64,000 nucleotides of DNA from Nonomuraea sediminis (GTDB lineage: Bacteria > Actinomycetota > Actinomycetes > Streptosporangiales > Streptosporangiaceae): assembly GCF_018531495.1 (NCBI RefSeq), contig NZ_JAHDTI010000003.1, forward strand, positions 496,001 to 560,000, in the 5' to 3' direction. Shown here piece after piece: positions 42,677 to 52,123 of the stretch; within the stretch, counting starts at the first letter, position 1; each line of letters opens with the position of its first letter. The notes below the pieces were generated by a model that was not told the DNA's origin, ran no database searches, and saw nothing but the letters and a program-made list of their open reading frames with translations. A program made the translations under genes and the position numbers.

Positions 42677-43989
42677 CCCGCGACCTGGTGCTGGTGCGGC
42701 GCGGGGTCTACCACGACTCGGTGGCGTTGATGCGGGTCAGCCGGGCGCTGTCGGAGCTGCCGGGCGTCGAGGTGGCCACGGTGGCGATGGCGACCGAGCT
42801 CAACCAGGGCGTGGCACGCGATCTGGGGTTCGACCTTCCTGCCGCGGAGCCCGGCGACCTGCTGGTGGCCATCCGCGGGCAGGACGTGGACGCCGCGGCG
42901 GACGAGCTCGACCGCCAGCTGGGGGCGCTGTCGAGCCCGTCCGCCCAGGCGGCCGAACAGCCGCCGCTGACCACCCGCTCGGCCGTCCGCGCGGGCGGCG
43001 GGAACCTGGTGCTGGTGTCCGTGCCGGGAGAGCACGCCTTCTGCGAGGCCATGGACGCGATCGAGGCGGGCCTGGACGTGATGGTGTTCAGCGACGGCGT
43101 GCCCGTGGAGCAGGAGGTGGCGCTCAAGCGGCGGGCCGACGAGCAGGGCGTGCTAGTCATGGGTCCCGACTGCGGCACCGCGATCATCGCGGGGGCCGGG
43201 CTCGGGTTCGCCAACGTCGTCAGGCCGGGTCCCGTGGGCCTGGTGGCCGCCTCGGGCACGGGCGCGCAGCAGATCACCTCGCTGCTCGACCTGGCGGGTG
43301 TCGGCACCAGCCACGTGCTCGGCGTGGGCGGCAGGGACCTCACCCCCGAGGTGGGCGGCCGCTCGACGGCCAGGGCGCTGCGCCTGCTCGACGAGGATCC
43401 GGCCACCCGGCTGATCGTGCTGGTCTCCAAGGCGGCGGGAGCCGTACCCGAGACTCCCAAGAAGCAGGTCGTGAGCGCGATCATCGGCGAGATCGATCTG
43501 ACCGAGGCGGCGGAGGCGGCGCTGCGGGCGCTCGGCAGGTCCGTGCCCGAATGGCCGGCCTGGCCCGGCTGGTCGGGAAGGCCGGTGACGGGCACGATCC
43601 GCGGGATCTACTCCGGCGGCACGCTGTGCGCGGAGGCCGCGGCGATCGCCGGGCGCGGCGAGTTCGTGGACTACGGCGACGACGCCTACACCCGCGGCCG
43701 TGCCCACCCGATGATCGACCCGATGCTGCGCGTGGAGGCGATGGCCAAGGTGGACCCCGGCGACGTGGTGCTCATGGACGTGGTGCTCGGCCACGGCGCC
43801 GATCCCGACCCGGCCTCGTGGCTGGTGCACGCCATCCGCCGCTGCCCCGCCACGGTCGTGGTCGCGCTGGTCGGCACCGAGGGCGACCCGCAGGACCTGC
43901 ACCGGCAGGCGGCCGCGCTGCGCGAGGCGGGCGCGTCCGTCTTCACCTCCAACGCCCAGGCGGCAAGATACACGGGGAGCCTGCTGTGA
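42673..43989 (+). CDS. fdrA: FdrA-like acyl-CoA-synthetase-fold subunit (AllF-like)
   Basis: A 438-residue protein with succinyl-CoA-synthetase-like CoA-binding and ligase folds: SVPGEHAFCEAMDAIEAG, VMGPDCGTAIIAGAGLGFANVV and LVAASGTGAQQITSLLDLAG are FdrA hallmarks. It is about 100 residues shorter than E. coli FdrA, mainly at the C-terminus. It overlaps both neighbours by GTGA, and the three genes in the order H-F-G match the oxamate carbamoyltransferase set. Confidence 0.88.
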   Translation: MTRDLVLVRRGVYHDSVALMRVSRALSELPGVEVATVAMATELNQGVARDLGFDLPAAEPGDLLVAIRGQDVDAAADELDRQLGALSSPSAQAAEQPPLTTRSAVRAGGGNLVLVSVPGEHAFCEAMDAIEAGLDVMVFSDGVPVEQEVALKRRADEQGVLVMGPDCGTAIIAGAGLGFANVVRPGPVGLVAASGTGAQQITSLLDLAGVGTSHVLGVGGRDLTPEVGGRSTARALRLLDEDPATRLIVLVSKAAGAVPETPKKQVVSAIIGEIDLTEAAEAALRALGRSVPEWPAWPGWSGRPVTGTIRGIYSGGTLCAEAAAIAGRGEFVDYGDDAYTRGRAHPMIDPMLRVEAMAKVDPGDVVLMDVVLGHGADPDPASWLVHAIRRCPATVVVALVGTEGDPQDLHRQAAALREAGASVFTSNAQAARYTGSLL

Positions 43990-45377
43990 GCCTGCTGTCC
44001 GGCCCGCCCCGGGTGATCACCGTCGGCGCCGGCCTGCTGGAGGAGTCGCTGCGGGCGCAGGCCGTGCCCACCACGCCGGTGACCTGGCATCCGCCGCTGA
44101 CCGGCACCGAGGACGCGCTGGCCACGCTGCTCGCCGACCCGCGCCGCGAGGCCGCCAACGAGGTGGCCGTGGAGAAGCTGACCTCCGCCCGTCCCTTCCT
44201 GGTGGGAGTACGGCGGGCCGCCGAGATCCTGCCCGCGGGCACGTTCCTGCACGCGGGCCCGCCGATCACCTGGGAGCGCGCCTCCGGCCCGCTGCGCGGC
44301 GCGCTGATCGGGGCGATGCTGCTCGAAGGGCTGGCGGGCGACGAGCAGGACGCCGAGACCAAGCTGGCCGCCGGCCAGGTGCGGTGGGAGCCGTGCCACG
44401 AGCACGCCGCCGTGGGGCCGATGGCGGGCGTGGTGAGCCCGTCGATGTGGATGTTCGAGGTGCGCGACGCCGAGCACGGCGGCACCGCCTACTGCTCGCT
44501 CAACGAGGGCCTGGGCAAGGTGCTGCGGTACGGCGCCTACGGCCCTGAGGTGCTGGACCGGCTGCGCTGGATGGACCGCGTGCTGGGTCCCGCGCTGGCG
44601 GTCGCGCTGGAGTCGACCGGCCCGCTCGACCTGCGGGCGATGATCGCCCAGGCGCTGCAGATGGGCGACGAGCTGCACAACCGCAACAGGGCCGCCACCT
44701 CGCTGCTGTTGCGGGAGCTGGCGCCCGCCCTGGCCGAGACGTGTTCCGAGGCCGCCGAGGTGCTGCGCTTCATCGGCGGCAACGACCACTTCTTCCTCAA
44801 CATGGGCATGGCCGCCGCCAAGGCCGCCACCGACGCCGCGCGCGACATCCCCGGCTCGACCATGGTCGTGGCCATGGCCCGCAACGGCACCGACTTCGGC
44901 GTGCAGGTCTCCGGGCTGGGCGGGCGCTGGTTCACCGGGCCAGCCGGGGTGCCCGACGGGCTCTACCTCGGCGCGTACGGCCCCGAGGACGCCAACCCGG
45001 ACATCGGCGACTCGACGATCACCGAGACGTCGGGGCTGGGCGGGTTCGCGATGGCCGCCTCACCGGCGATCGTCCGCTTCGTCGGCGGCGACGTGTCGGA
45101 CGCGGTGGCCGCCACCCGGTCGATGTACGAGATCACGCTGGCCGAGCATCCCGCCTACCAGATCCCCGGGCTCGGCTTCCGCGGCACGCCCGCCGGGATC
45201 GACGTCACCCTGGTCGCCAGGACGGGCCTGCTGCCCGTGGTGAACACCGGCATCGCCGGACGCGTCGCCGGAACCGGGCAGGTCGGCGCGGGCCTCGTCA
45301 GGCCGCCGGCCGAGGCGTTCACCAGCGCTTTGATCGCTCTTGCAGCAGCCGTAACCCCAGGTCAGCCCGGCAGTTAA
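43986..45377 (+). CDS. DUF1116 protein (AllG/YlbE-like subunit of oxamate carbamoyltransferase)
   Basis: A 463-residue DUF1116 protein. LLSGPPRVITVGAGLLEESL at the start, PCHEHAAVGPMAGVVSPSMW near 140 and FIGGNDHFFLNMGMAAAKA near 265 match YlbE. It is the third gene of the overlapping operon. No carbamate kinase, allantoinase or ureidoglycolate dehydrogenase gene is in the window, so the pathway would be completed elsewhere. Confidence 0.85.
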   Translation: MSLLSGPPRVITVGAGLLEESLRAQAVPTTPVTWHPPLTGTEDALATLLADPRREAANEVAVEKLTSARPFLVGVRRAAEILPAGTFLHAGPPITWERASGPLRGALIGAMLLEGLAGDEQDAETKLAAGQVRWEPCHEHAAVGPMAGVVSPSMWMFEVRDAEHGGTAYCSLNEGLGKVLRYGAYGPEVLDRLRWMDRVLGPALAVALESTGPLDLRAMIAQALQMGDELHNRNRAATSLLLRELAPALAETCSEAAEVLRFIGGNDHFFLNMGMAAAKAATDAARDIPGSTMVVAMARNGTDFGVQVSGLGGRWFTGPAGVPDGLYLGAYGPEDANPDIGDSTITETSGLGGFAMAASPAIVRFVGGDVSDAVAATRSMYEITLAEHPAYQIPGLGFRGTPAGIDVTLVARTGLLPVVNTGIAGRVAGTGQVGAGLVRPPAEAFTSALIALAAAVTPGQPGS

Positions 45378-45474
45378 CTTCCATTTCTCAACAACCTGCC
45401 TATATCGTGGCGAATCTCATAATCTGGAAGCGTGGCGCGAATGTGACATTTGAGGCGGAAGATAGGGGCGGGAC

Positions 45475-47601
45475 ATGGCAGCCGACCGCTTGCTCAGCGG
45501 CCACGGAGACGCTCCACCTCCGCCGTCGCAGAGCCAGGGCCGACTGATCGGCAGGCGCTACCGGCTCATGTCGCCTGTCGGCAGGGGCGGCATGGGCATG
45601 GTGTGGCACGCCCACGACGTGCTGCTCGACCGCGACGTGGCGGTCAAGGAGCTGATCCTCCCCTACGGGCTCGACCACGCGGGCAAGCAGGTCGCCCACC
45701 GCCGGATGCTGCGCGAGGCGCGCTCGGCGGCCAGGCTCACGCATCCCGGCATCGTCACCGTGCACGACGTGGTCGAGGAGGACGGCCGGCCCTGGATCGT
45801 CATGGAGCTGGTCCGCGCCTGGTCCCTCGAGCAGGCCGTACGGCAGAGCGGCCCGCTGCCCGTCGTCCAGGCCGCCGAGATCGGGATCCGGGTCCTGGAC
45901 GCGCTGCGGCACGCGCACGCCGCCGGGATCCTGCACCGCGACATCAAGCCCGGCAACGTGCTGCTGACCTCCGACCGGGTGGTGCTGACCGACTTCGGCA
46001 TCGCCGCGATCGAGGGCGACGTGACCATCACCCAGACCGGGCTGCTGATGGGGTCGCCGGCCTACATCCCGCCGGAGCGGCTGTCGGGGCAGCCCATCAC
46101 GGTCGCGGCCGACCTGTGGTCGTTCGGCGCGACGCTGTACGCCGCGGTCGAGGGGCACCCGCCGTACGAGGGGCCCGACGCGATCGCGGTGCTGGGGGCC
46201 GTGCTGACGCAGCCGCCGATCGGGGCGCAGCGGGCCGGGGCGCTGCTGCCGGTGATCGACGGGCTGCTGCGCAAGGACCCGGCCGAGCGGCTCACGGCGG
46301 AGCAGGTGGGCGAGCAGCTCGAGCAGATCCTGCGGGCGCACGGGTCGAACCCGCCGCGCACGCTGCCCAGCCAGGGCGATCCGACGCCCGCCGGGCTGCT
46401 GCCGCCGCTCGATCCGCCCTCGGGGCCGATGCCCTCGCGCATCGTGGAGACGCCGTCGGGGCCGGTCCGCGTGCCGTACGATCCGCTGTCCGGTCCGTCG
46501 GACGCCTACGCGATGCCGTACGACAGCCCTTCCGGGGCGCACCGCACCGACCAGCTGCCGCAGCAGCCCTTCGACGCCTTCGCCAGCCACTCGGGGCCCC
46601 TGCCCGTGCACTCCGGCCCCGCCGAGTCCGCGCACGACGTCCTCGACGCCCCTGAGCGCGACCAGGCGCCGGACGGCCCGCACCGTCTCACGGAAGTGGC
46701 ACGCCGCCTGCCCGACGCCTTCGACGCCCCGCCTGACGGCTTCGGCGGGCCTTCCGGACCGTATGCCGTGCTCGGCGGGCAGCAGCCGTCCTTCGGCAGC
46801 CCGTCGGGGCCGCAGCCGATCCTGCCGCTGACCACCGACGCCAAGGCCGCGCCGTGGCCGCTGGCCTCGCCCGACGACCTGCGCGAGCATTCCAGGGACC
46901 TGTCGCGCGACCTGCGTTCCGGGCAGTCCGGCGCGCACGCGATCCCTGAACGGCCGCTGAAGGGCCGGCGCCGCCCCTCGGACGAGGACGGCGGCTGGAT
47001 CCGCGAAGGCCGCCCCACGCTCCGCCTGATCGTGACCGCGGTGGCCGTCGCGGGCGCGGCCGTGGCGGTGTTCGCGTTCCTCACCTCGGGCGGCTCGCAG
47101 TCCCCCGCGACCACCGCCTCTCCGCTGACCGCCCAGCAGGGCTCGAGCGGCGAGCAGACGGCCGCGGTGCCCGGCGGCTTCAAGGCCTTCACCCCGCCGG
47201 GGTTCACCGCGGCGGTGCCCGACGGCTGGAAGCTGGCCTCTTCCAGCTCGGAGGCCACCTTCTCCGGGCCCAAGGACTCGGGCATGAAGATCAAGGTCGT
47301 GCACGCCACGCCCCAGGCGGACGGCGGGCTGGCCGTACTGGGCCAGGAGGAGGCGGCGGGCGGCGTCGACGGCTACATCCAGGTGCAGCTGCAGGCGGTG
47401 AAGTACCGCGACTGGAAGGCCACCGACTGGGAGTACACCTACACGCTCCCCAACGGCGTCCCCATGCACGCCCTGACCCGCTACGTCACCATCGACGACA
47501 CGGCAGCCTTCAAAATCACCTTCGACCTGCCGGAACTCAAGTGGGACGACCAGGCCGACGCCCGCAGGACCTTCCTGTCCACGTTCCGCCCCACCCGCTG
47601 A
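45475..47601 (+). CDS. Membrane-anchored Ser/Thr protein kinase
   Basis: A 708-residue Hanks-type kinase. The catalytic domain spans residues about 27-290 with Gly loop GRGGMGMV, K58 (VAVKEL), HRDIKPGN at 154-161, DFG at 173-175 and the SPAYIPPE activation segment. A long Pro/Ser/Gly-rich juxtamembrane linker (290-510) with many SGP repeats follows, then one membrane helix (about 518-538, LIVTAVAVAGAAVAVFAFL). The extracellular domain of about 165 residues (FTPPGFTAAVPDGWKL...) has no PASTA repeats and may sense a ligand. ATG 45475. Confidence 0.93.
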   Translation: MAADRLLSGHGDAPPPPSQSQGRLIGRRYRLMSPVGRGGMGMVWHAHDVLLDRDVAVKELILPYGLDHAGKQVAHRRMLREARSAARLTHPGIVTVHDVVEEDGRPWIVMELVRAWSLEQAVRQSGPLPVVQAAEIGIRVLDALRHAHAAGILHRDIKPGNVLLTSDRVVLTDFGIAAIEGDVTITQTGLLMGSPAYIPPERLSGQPITVAADLWSFGATLYAAVEGHPPYEGPDAIAVLGAVLTQPPIGAQRAGALLPVIDGLLRKDPAERLTAEQVGEQLEQILRAHGSNPPRTLPSQGDPTPAGLLPPLDPPSGPMPSRIVETPSGPVRVPYDPLSGPSDAYAMPYDSPSGAHRTDQLPQQPFDAFASHSGPLPVHSGPAESAHDVLDAPERDQAPDGPHRLTEVARRLPDAFDAPPDGFGGPSGPYAVLGGQQPSFGSPSGPQPILPLTTDAKAAPWPLASPDDLREHSRDLSRDLRSGQSGAHAIPERPLKGRRRPSDEDGGWIREGRPTLRLIVTAVAVAGAAVAVFAFLTSGGSQSPATTASPLTAQQGSSGEQTAAVPGGFKAFTPPGFTAAVPDGWKLASSSSEATFSGPKDSGMKIKVVHATPQADGGLAVLGQEEAAGGVDGYIQVQLQAVKYRDWKATDWEYTYTLPNGVPMHALTRYVTIDDTAAFKITFDLPELKWDDQADARRTFLSTFRPTR

Positions 47602-47645
47602 CCCCTCGGCCGCCCGGCCGTGAGGCGTGAGATACGGTCGGCGGC

Positions 47646-48464
47646 ATGAGGCTGGCGAGCATCCACTACTACCCCGTCAAGTCGACCCGAGGTCACGACG
47701 TCGAGCACGCGCAGGTGGAGCCCTGGGGCCTGGCAGGAGACCGGCGCTACCTCATCGTCGACGCCAAGGGCGAGATGCTGACCGCCCGCGAGGAGCCCCG
47801 CCTGCTGGCCTGCCACCCGCGCCTGGAACCCGACGGCGGCCTGACGCTCACAGGACCGCATGCGGACCCGCTGCGCGTCACGCCCACCGACCGGATGGCG
47901 CCCGTCACCGTGTGGCGTACCGAGGTGAAGCTCACCGACTGCGGCGACGACGCGGCCGCCTGGCTGTCGGCGCTCGTGGAGGCCCCCGTCCGGCTGCTGT
48001 GGCTGGACGACCCGACCCGGCGCCCCGTCAACCCCGACTACAGCGAGCCCGACGACCGCGTCAGCCTCGCCGACGGCTACCCGCTGCTGCTGGCCTCCAC
48101 GACGTCCCTGGCGCAGCTCAACGACTGGATCGCCGAGACGGCCGTGGAACGCGGCGAGGAACTGCCCGAGCCGCTGCCGATGCGCCGTTTCCGCCCCAAC
48201 GTCGTCGTGGACGGCGCCGAGCCCTGGGCCGAGGACACCTGGCACCGCCTGCGCATCGGGGACGTCCCGTTCCGCGTCACCAAGCCGTGCGCGCGCTGCG
48301 TCCTCACCACGATCGACCCCGAGACCTACCGCAAGGGCAAGGAGCCCATCCGCACCCTGGCCCGCCACCGCCGCTGGGACGGCAAGACCTGGTTCGGCGT
48401 CAACCTCATCCCCGACACCCCCGGCGCCCTCACCACCGGCGACCCCGTCGTCATCCTCGCCTGA
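47646..48464 (+). CDS. MOSC domain-containing protein
   Basis: A 272-residue protein with the MOSC N-terminal beta-barrel (LASIHYYPVKSTRGHDVEHAQ, GLAGDRRYLIVD) and the MOSC domain (MRRFRPNVVVDGAEPWAED, TKPCARCVLTTIDPET, RRWDGKTWFGVNL). The conserved Cys of KPCARC is the candidate sulfur or molybdenum-cofactor ligand, as in YcbX/mARC proteins that reduce N-hydroxylated compounds. The start is 44 bp after the kinase stop. Confidence 0.92.
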   Translation: MRLASIHYYPVKSTRGHDVEHAQVEPWGLAGDRRYLIVDAKGEMLTAREEPRLLACHPRLEPDGGLTLTGPHADPLRVTPTDRMAPVTVWRTEVKLTDCGDDAAAWLSALVEAPVRLLWLDDPTRRPVNPDYSEPDDRVSLADGYPLLLASTTSLAQLNDWIAETAVERGEELPEPLPMRRFRPNVVVDGAEPWAEDTWHRLRIGDVPFRVTKPCARCVLTTIDPETYRKGKEPIRTLARHRRWDGKTWFGVNLIPDTPGALTTGDPVVILA

Positions 48465-48478
48465 CCCTTACGGCCGGG

Positions 48479-48886
48479 CTACGGGCTTTCCTGGGCGAGT
48501 TTGTCCGCGGCGGCCGCCGCCTCGGCGGCCTCATCGTCGCGGTGGAGGGCGCCGAGGACGTCGGCGAGGCAGGCGAGCGCGACCACCAGCGGCGCCCCGC
48601 CGTGGGGACGGCTGAGCGCGACCGCCTCCTCCGCGCGGCCAAGCGCGTCCCCTGGACGCCGGGCCCGCAGCAGCGCCCTGGCCGTGGTGCGCAACGCCCG
48701 GGCCAGCAGCGGCTCGTAGGCGGCGGGATCCGCCTGCGCCAGGTCACGGCAGAGCGCCACCGCCCGCTCGCACGCCTTCACCGCCCCGCGCCTGGACTGC
48801 GTCCGGGCGTGCGCCAGCAAGCCCTCCACCGCCTCGGCTCCCGTAGTGCCCCGCCGTACCGCGTCGTCGAAACCGTTCCTGGCCAT
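48479..48886 (-). CDS. Small TPR-like helical protein
   Basis: About 135 residues of amphipathic helices with tetratricopeptide-like spacing: ACERAVALCRDLAQADPAAYEPLLARALRTTA and DALGRAEEAVALSRP. ATG 48886 is chosen because GGGGGC precedes it and the upstream in-frame extension is not protein-like. It is convergent with the MOSC gene and divergent from the phosphatase gene. Function unknown. Confidence 0.65.
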   Translation of the reverse strand: MARNGFDDAVRRGTTGAEAVEGLLAHARTQSRRGAVKACERAVALCRDLAQADPAAYEPLLARALRTTARALLRARRPGDALGRAEEAVALSRPHGGAPLVVALACLADVLGALHRDDEAAEAAAAADKLAQESP

Positions 48887-49009
48887 AGAAAGCCCCCGGC
48901 CTAGGCAACCGCTTGGTTGTTGAGGCATGAGGTTACCGCACAGATACTCCGAGTAACAGAACCATATGAGTCGCTGCCCCCAGAGCAAGATCGCGGTAAA
49001 GATAGGGGC

Positions 49010-50497
49010 ATGGTGGAAGTCGCGGCAGAGCGTGGCAGGCAGGTCTCCTCACGGGTCTCGGAAGAGGGCGCCGGCTGGCGGTGCCAGCGGATCGGGACGT
49101 TCAAGGAGCTCAGGCCGAACAAGCGCAGCTTCTCCTGGTTCAACCTGCGGACGCTGTGGCACTCGCGCAACGAGATCCTGACAGGACTGTTCGGCGACCC
49201 GTCGGGGCAGGTGCGGCGGCGGTGGGTGGCCTCGCAGCAGGCACGCGGCGCCGACCCGGACTTCCGTGTCAGGCCGGAGGTGGGCGAGAGCTTCTCGTTC
49301 CTGCTGATGGGCGACACGGGTGAGGGCGACGCCTCGCAGTACGCCGTCATACCGGGGCTGCTCAAACTGGGCGAGGACACCGACTTCGCGGTGATCGCCA
49401 GCGACGTGCTCTATCCGGCCGGATCGGGCAACGAGTACGGCGACAAGTTCTTCCGCCCCTACAAGGACTACGAGGCGCCCATCTACGCGGTGCCCGGCAA
49501 CCACGACTGGTACGACGGGCTCGGCGGCTTCATGCGGGTCTTCTGCGACGCGCACCCGCTCAAGCCCGCGCCGGATCCCGGGTTACGCGGGCTGCTGTGG
49601 CGCAAGCCGGAGACCATCGACGAGGGCAGGCTGGCCCAGGCCAGGAAACTGCGCGACAAGCCGTCGCAGCAGGCGGTCCAGCCGGGTCCCTACTGGGCGA
49701 TCGAGACGCCGAGCCTGCTCATCGTCGGCGTCGACACGGGCATCGACGGCTCCATCGACCGCGACCAGGCGGAGTGGCTGCGCCGTACCTCGCGAGACCC
49801 GAGGCCGAAGATGCTGGTCACCGGCAAGCCGATCTACACCCGCAACGTGCACAAGCCCTCGAAGCTGGAGGGGGGCGGCACCATCGACGACATCATCCGC
49901 GATCCGGCCAACCGCTACGTGGCGGCCATCGGCGGCGACGTCCACAACTACCAGCGTTATCCGGTCAAGGTGGACGACCGACTCATCCAGTACCTCGTGT
50001 CCGGCGGCGGGGGCGCCTTCATGCACGCCACCCACACCACGCCCAGGGTCGACGTGGCAGGGGTGCACGAGGACGAGTTCAGGTGCTACCCGCTGCGCGG
50101 CGACTCCCTGTCGTTCTACAGCCAGCTCTACGCCCGCCGCCTGCACATGAAGTGGCTCTACCTCACCCCTGCCGAGGCGTCCGCGATCATGGCGGAGCAG
50201 ATCGGGAACACCCCGGTCAGGGCCCCGCAGGACGTGGAGATCACCTGGCGCATGCGGCTGGCGGCCCGCCTGCTCGGCGGCGTCTGGAACTCGCGCTTCC
50301 GCCTGCCCGTCGAAAGTGTCTTCCACCGGTATCTGTCGGAACTGTCCGACTGGGACACCCCGCCGTTCTTCAAGCAGTTCCTCCACCTCACCGTCACCCC
50401 CGAACGGCTCACGATCCGCTGCTTCGCCGCCACCGGCTGCCTCCAGCAGGAGACCGACCCACCTCTCGAGGACGAGGTGGTCATCGCTTTGTCGTAG
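49010..50497 (+). CDS. Metallophosphoesterase family protein
   Basis: About 495 residues with a calcineurin-like core between residues 105 and 320: LLMGDTGEGD, ASDVLYPAG (a GDNxY variant), PGNHDWYDG, and GGDVHNYQRY, which supply the dinuclear metal ligands. An N-terminal segment of about 100 residues and a C-terminal region of about 150 residues are unassigned. No signal peptide, so the substrate is probably intracellular. ATG 49010 follows AGGGGC. Frames upstream are open, so the start is moderately certain. Confidence 0.85.
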   Translation: MVEVAAERGRQVSSRVSEEGAGWRCQRIGTFKELRPNKRSFSWFNLRTLWHSRNEILTGLFGDPSGQVRRRWVASQQARGADPDFRVRPEVGESFSFLLMGDTGEGDASQYAVIPGLLKLGEDTDFAVIASDVLYPAGSGNEYGDKFFRPYKDYEAPIYAVPGNHDWYDGLGGFMRVFCDAHPLKPAPDPGLRGLLWRKPETIDEGRLAQARKLRDKPSQQAVQPGPYWAIETPSLLIVGVDTGIDGSIDRDQAEWLRRTSRDPRPKMLVTGKPIYTRNVHKPSKLEGGGTIDDIIRDPANRYVAAIGGDVHNYQRYPVKVDDRLIQYLVSGGGGAFMHATHTTPRVDVAGVHEDEFRCYPLRGDSLSFYSQLYARRLHMKWLYLTPAEASAIMAEQIGNTPVRAPQDVEITWRMRLAARLLGGVWNSRFRLPVESVFHRYLSELSDWDTPPFFKQFLHLTVTPERLTIRCFAATGCLQQETDPPLEDEVVIALS

Positions 50498-50518
50498 TCG
50501 CCTGGCACTCTTGGGAGC

Positions 50519-52090
50519 GTGTACGTGGTGCTGGCGGGGGACACGCTCCTCCCGGTCGGAGGAGAGCCTCGGCCTGCCCGCGACCTGGCCGAGCTCGAGC
50601 GGCAGCGGCCGCGCTGGGTGTGGGCCGACGCCCGCGCCGTCTACCCGCCGCTGCTGCGCGCGGGCGTGCGCCTGTCCCGCTGCCACGACCTGTCCCTCAC
50701 GGAAAACCTCCTGCTCGGCCACGAGGGCAGGTACGGCGAGCCGCACTCGGCCCGGGCCGCCTACGCCCGGCTGCACGGGCTGCCCGTGCCCGAGGACGAG
50801 GAGGAGCACACGGCCAGGCAGGACACGCTGTTCGAGCCCGAGCGGCCCGAGCTGACCGCCGGGCAGCTGGTCGAGGTGCTGCGCGACCAGTTGCGGCGCA
50901 TCGAGGCGCTGCCCGACCCCGGCCGGTTCCGCCTGCTGGTGGCCGCCGAGTCGGCGGGCGCGCTCATCGCCGCCGAGATGGGCCACGACGGCATGCCGTG
51001 GCGCCGCGACGTGCACGACGCGCTGCTGACCGAACTGCTCGGGCCCCGCCCGCGCCACGGCATGCGCCCGCCCAAGCTGCAGGCGCTGGCCGACGAGATC
51101 TCGGCGGCCTTCGGCGGGCAGGCGGTCAACCCCGACTCCGTGCAGCAGCTGGTCAGGGCGTTCAAGGGCGCGGGGGTGGCGCTCAAGACGACCCGGTCGT
51201 GGGAGCTGAAGCAGATCGAGCATCCCGCGATCGCGCCGCTGCTGGCCTACAAGGAGCTGGCCCGCCTCTACAGCTTCCACGGGTGGGCCTGGGCCGACCA
51301 GTGGGTGCGCGACGGCCGCTTCCGCGCCGAATACGTGGTGGCCGGGGTGGTGTCGGGCCGCTGGGCCACCAGCGGCGGCGGGGCGCTGCAGATCCCGAAG
51401 GTGATGCGGAAGGTCGTGGTGGCCGACGACGGCTGGGTCCTGGTCGTGGCCGACGCCGCCCAGCTCGAGCCGCGGGTCCTGGCCGCCATGGCGGACGACA
51501 CCGGGCTCGCCGGCGCCGCCGGGGAGATCGACCTGTATTCGGCGCTGGCCCAGTCCTTCGGCGGCGAGCGCGACAACGCCAAGATCGCGATGCTGTCCGC
51601 GATGTACGGCGGGACGAGCGGCGACGCGCCCAAGCTGCTCGCGGTGATGCGGCAGCGCTTCCCCAAGGCCTACCAGTTCGTGGAGGACGCGGCCAAGAGC
51701 GGCGAGGAGGGGCGGCTGGTGCGCTCCTGGCTCGGCCGCACCTGCCCGCCGCCGTCGGAACGCTGGAAGAGCCTGGTGTCCGGCCCGGAGGGCGCCCGCG
51801 CCGCCAGAGACCGGGGCCGCTTCACCCGCAACTTCGTCGTCCAGGCCACCGCCGCCGAATGGGCCCTCGTCCTCATGGCGGTCCTGCGCGGCCTCCTGCC
51901 GGCCCCGGCCAAACTCGTCTTCTTCCAACACGACGAGGTCATGATCCACTGCCCCCGCGCCCAGGCGGACACCGTCATCGCCGCCATCACCACCGCCGCC
52001 ACCCAAGCCACCACCCTCCTCTTCGGCCCCACCCCTGTCCGCTTCCCCATGCACTCCACCCCCGTAACCACCTACGCCGAAGCCAAATAA
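50519..52090 (+). CDS. Stand-alone family A DNA polymerase (Pol I-like, with N-terminal exonuclease-like region)
   Basis: A 523-residue protein. The polymerase domain keeps motif A VVADAAQLEPRVLAAMA near 308-325 (Asp plus the Glu of QLE), finger helix RDNAKIAMLSAMYGG near 350-365 (canonical RxxxKxxxxxxxYG), and motif C VFFQHDEVMIH near 467-477. The N-terminal 180 residues resemble the degenerate exonuclease region of actinobacterial bifunctional 3'-5' exonuclease/DNA polymerase proteins, but DEDD metal residues are not apparent. It lacks the 5' nuclease of PolA, so it is not the housekeeping enzyme and may serve repair. GTG 50519. Confidence 0.87.
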   Translation: MYVVLAGDTLLPVGGEPRPARDLAELERQRPRWVWADARAVYPPLLRAGVRLSRCHDLSLTENLLLGHEGRYGEPHSARAAYARLHGLPVPEDEEEHTARQDTLFEPERPELTAGQLVEVLRDQLRRIEALPDPGRFRLLVAAESAGALIAAEMGHDGMPWRRDVHDALLTELLGPRPRHGMRPPKLQALADEISAAFGGQAVNPDSVQQLVRAFKGAGVALKTTRSWELKQIEHPAIAPLLAYKELARLYSFHGWAWADQWVRDGRFRAEYVVAGVVSGRWATSGGGALQIPKVMRKVVVADDGWVLVVADAAQLEPRVLAAMADDTGLAGAAGEIDLYSALAQSFGGERDNAKIAMLSAMYGGTSGDAPKLLAVMRQRFPKAYQFVEDAAKSGEEGRLVRSWLGRTCPPPSERWKSLVSGPEGARAARDRGRFTRNFVVQATAAEWALVLMAVLRGLLPAPAKLVFFQHDEVMIHCPRAQADTVIAAITTAATQATTLLFGPTPVRFPMHSTPVTTYAEAK

Positions 52091-52123
52091 CCCACCCCAC
52101 GGCCCTGGAGCTGCGTGGTGGGG

